Part shown: piece by piece, positions 62,802 through 64,000 of the stretch | Position numbering within the stretch: the stretch's first letter is position 1 | How the letters are laid out: each line of letters opens with the position of its first letter | NCBI RefSeq assembly: GCF_000473225.1 | Contig: NZ_KI421509.1 | Span: forward strand, 1,512,045 to 1,576,044 | Reading direction: 5' to 3' | Length of the DNA: 64,000 nucleotides | DNA from: Sedimentitalea nanhaiensis DSM 24252 | Lineage (GTDB): Bacteria > Pseudomonadota > Alphaproteobacteria > Rhodobacterales > Rhodobacteraceae | Made by a program: the position numbers and the translations under genes | Notes under the pieces: generated by a model | Databases searched by the model: none | What the model saw: only the letters and a program-made list of their open reading frames with translations | What the model was told of the DNA's origin: nothing

Positions 62802-63737
62802 TTATATTACGGTTTCTAGCTTGGTCTGTGGGAAACTGCCAATAGCCTGTGCCAGTTTTACCGGCGAAAGTAGACACCCGGCTGTAGACAGGCCATCGGA
62901 AATTGCGGCCTGCTGTGCGGACACCGCGACCAGTTGATTGACGCATGCCGCTTGTGGGCTGCGCGGATTAAGGATGTGTCCAAGACCCTGTTCGGCATTC
63001 AGCACTGTCCCCGCCGGTGCCGATGTCGACAGCGCCCGGTCCTGCAGCAAAACGCGATTCACGATGGTGCCATCGGGCAGAGCAATTCCAGCGCTCCAGC
63101 CGCCGCCCTGCGGACGTTGACCCATCGCAACGATTTCGCCCATGTCGATCAGCACATCCCGCAGCCCGCGCCGTTTCAACAACGCCGCAATCCTGTCCGA
63201 GATATACCCTTGCGCGACGCCATTCAGGGTCAGCGCCATTCCCGCGCGCTCCAGTCGAACCCGGTCAGAAGTTATCCGCACCCGGTCCCAGCCAATCAAT
63301 CCCTGCGCGGACTGCATCTGGTGATCCGTTGGCGGTGTGGCGTATGCTGCGGCCTGGGCATGCAGCACCCAGATTGGTTGCAGCGTGGGATCGAACGCAC
63401 CATCCGTAGCCCGGTGCAGGCGGTCGCACAGGCTGAGCAGTTCCAGCATTTCCGGCGCCGGCGCACGCAACGTGCCTGTACGGTTTAACTGCACCAACTG
63501 CGAATCGGGACGATAGAGGCTGAAGATCCGTTCGAGCCGTGCCAGTTCATGCTCGACGGCGCGAAAGATCGGGCGGGCCTGCGCCTGGGTCACACCGGTC
63601 AGTTGCATGGAGGTCTGCGCCCCCAGCGCGCGCCCACTCCACCGTAAGGTCTGTGTGGACCAGGCCGGGGTAGCTGCGGCAAAGCTCGCGGCAGCCGAAA
63701 TCACAAGAAAGCGGCGTCGGTTCAGGTTGGGTGTCAT
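62802..63737 (-). CDS. nosX: FAD:protein FMN transferase (ApbE/NosX)
   Basis: 311 residues. N-terminal twin-arginine signal NRRRFLVISAAASFAAATPAWS exports it to the periplasm, where it flavinylates the NosR-type protein. ApbE features: LGAQTSMQL, FDPTLQPIWVLHA, LNGVAQGYISDRIAALLKRRGLRDVLIDMGE and HILNPRSPQ with the FAD/metal site. It overlaps nosL by four bases upstream and is followed by a cytochrome c gene, fixing it as the nos-cluster member. Confidence 0.92.
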   Translation of the reverse strand: MTPNLNRRRFLVISAAASFAAATPAWSTQTLRWSGRALGAQTSMQLTGVTQAQARPIFRAVEHELARLERIFSLYRPDSQLVQLNRTGTLRAPAPEMLELLSLCDRLHRATDGAFDPTLQPIWVLHAQAAAYATPPTDHQMQSAQGLIGWDRVRITSDRVRLERAGMALTLNGVAQGYISDRIAALLKRRGLRDVLIDMGEIVAMGQRPQGGGWSAGIALPDGTIVNRVLLQDRALSTSAPAGTVLNAEQGLGHILNPRSPQAACVNQLVAVSAQQAAISDGLSTAGCLLSPVKLAQAIGSFPQTKLETVI

Positions 63738-64000
63738 GCCGGGTCCTCCAACGGGGTATCAAGATCGACCGGGGCCAGGGCCGCCGCGTCCGGTATCGCC
63801 GACAGCGCCACAATGCTGCCGCCATAGCGCGCGGCAAAATCCTGTGCCGCGCCGGCATTGGCAAAGGGTACGATTTCCGGTGCCCCCATGCCGCCGGCGA
63901 CACCGGCATCTATAACAAAATGCGCAGATTCGGCAGAGATCCAGTTTTCGTGCCCCACCTCGCGCCAGTTTTGCGCGGCCCCCATGTCGCTGACATAGAT
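63734..64000 (-). CDS. nosL: Nitrous oxide reductase accessory protein NosL, 5' end cut off
   Basis: The C-terminal 88 residues are visible: IYVSDMGAAQNWREVGHENW, then AESAHFVIDAGVAGGMGAPEIVPFANAGAAQDFAARYGG, ending VDLDTPLEDPA. This matches the NosL family, a copper chaperone lipoprotein for the NosZ copper sites. The upstream part with the lipobox lies beyond the right edge. It overlaps apbE/nosX by four bases, so the rest of nosRZDFY should follow outside the window. Confidence 0.88.
   Translation of the reverse strand: MYVSDMGAAQNWREVGHENWISAESAHFVIDAGVAGGMGAPEIVPFANAGAAQDFAARYGGSIVALSAIPDAAALAPVDLDTPLEDPA

Noticed and set aside
1-64000. CRISPR arrays, tRNA or rRNA genes, intact prophage or integron
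   Set aside because: No regularly spaced repeats, no cloverleaf or rRNA signatures and no phage or integrase genes were seen beyond the two transposase relics.

Overview
The window looks like a chromosomal segment of a marine-type alphaproteobacterium, most likely a Rhodobacteraceae (roseobacter group) member. This is inferred from the high GC content, dense operons with ATGA/TGATG overlaps, TRAP transporters, the Entner-Doudoroff pair edd/eda, a malic enzyme-phosphotransacetylase fusion, TTTGCAAA-type sites before prpE, and a nos (nitrous oxide reductase) operon end at the right edge. No rRNA, tRNA, CRISPR array or intact mobile element was seen. Almost everything is metabolic: uptake systems paired with the enzymes that use the imported compound.

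Layout. 1-6.1 kb: the start of oxalyl-CoA decarboxylase (oxc, cut by the window edge) and its FadR-type regulator, with two identical TGGTATACCA palindromes. Then come an isochorismatase-fold hydrolase joined to a degraded sucD tail, a ketopantoate reductase-like protein, a formate/nitrite channel, and a short graveyard of transposase fragments. 6.2-12.7 kb: a complete malonate module (matB, matA, TRAP dctMQP, divergent matR) with a MatR-type operator. 12.7-17.1 kb: a 2H-phosphoesterase-like protein, an amidase, a small hypothetical protein and a membrane-anchored TPR signalling protein.

17.1-26.9 kb (minus strand): a catabolic operon of a betaine-type ABC transporter (binding protein, ATPase, double-length permease), a DUF2478 protein, the two subunits of an ATP-dependent hydantoinase/oxoprolinase and a sarcosine oxidase-like flavoprotein. 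27.0-31.6 kb: a four-gene operon of flavin monooxygenase, BASS transporter, epimerase and SDR, divergent from a TetR regulator with a 16-bp palindrome between them. 31.6-34.1 kb: eda and edd. 34.3-39.5 kb: a polyamine-type ABC transporter and a NylB-like serine hydrolase. 39.5-40.8 kb: a frameshifted SDR and a rhodanese-fold protein.

40.8-50.7 kb (minus strand): a ten-gene nucleoside uptake and pyrimidine salvage cluster (small hypothetical protein, cdd, deoA, deoB, upp, BMP-family ABC transporter, cytosine deaminase-like amidohydrolase). 50.9-64 kb: maeB, prpE, an endonuclease/exonuclease/phosphatase protein, a second amidase closely similar to the first, nadK (frameshifted), glyA, small membrane proteins, an alpha/beta hydrolase, an entericidin-like lipoprotein, and the 3' end of a nos operon (nosL, apbE/nosX, cytochrome c).

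The most promising candidates for something new are the 17.1-26.9 kb hydantoinase/oxidase/ABC operon (possibly an N-methyl cyclic amide or ureide pathway) and the TetR-controlled monooxygenase/BASS operon. Two genes (the SDR at 39.5-40.3 kb and nadK) are each broken by one extra G in a G run. Because nadK is normally essential, this points to sequence error at least there. Regulatory sites are called from pattern alone, and comparisons to known sites and proteins are from memory, not from searches.
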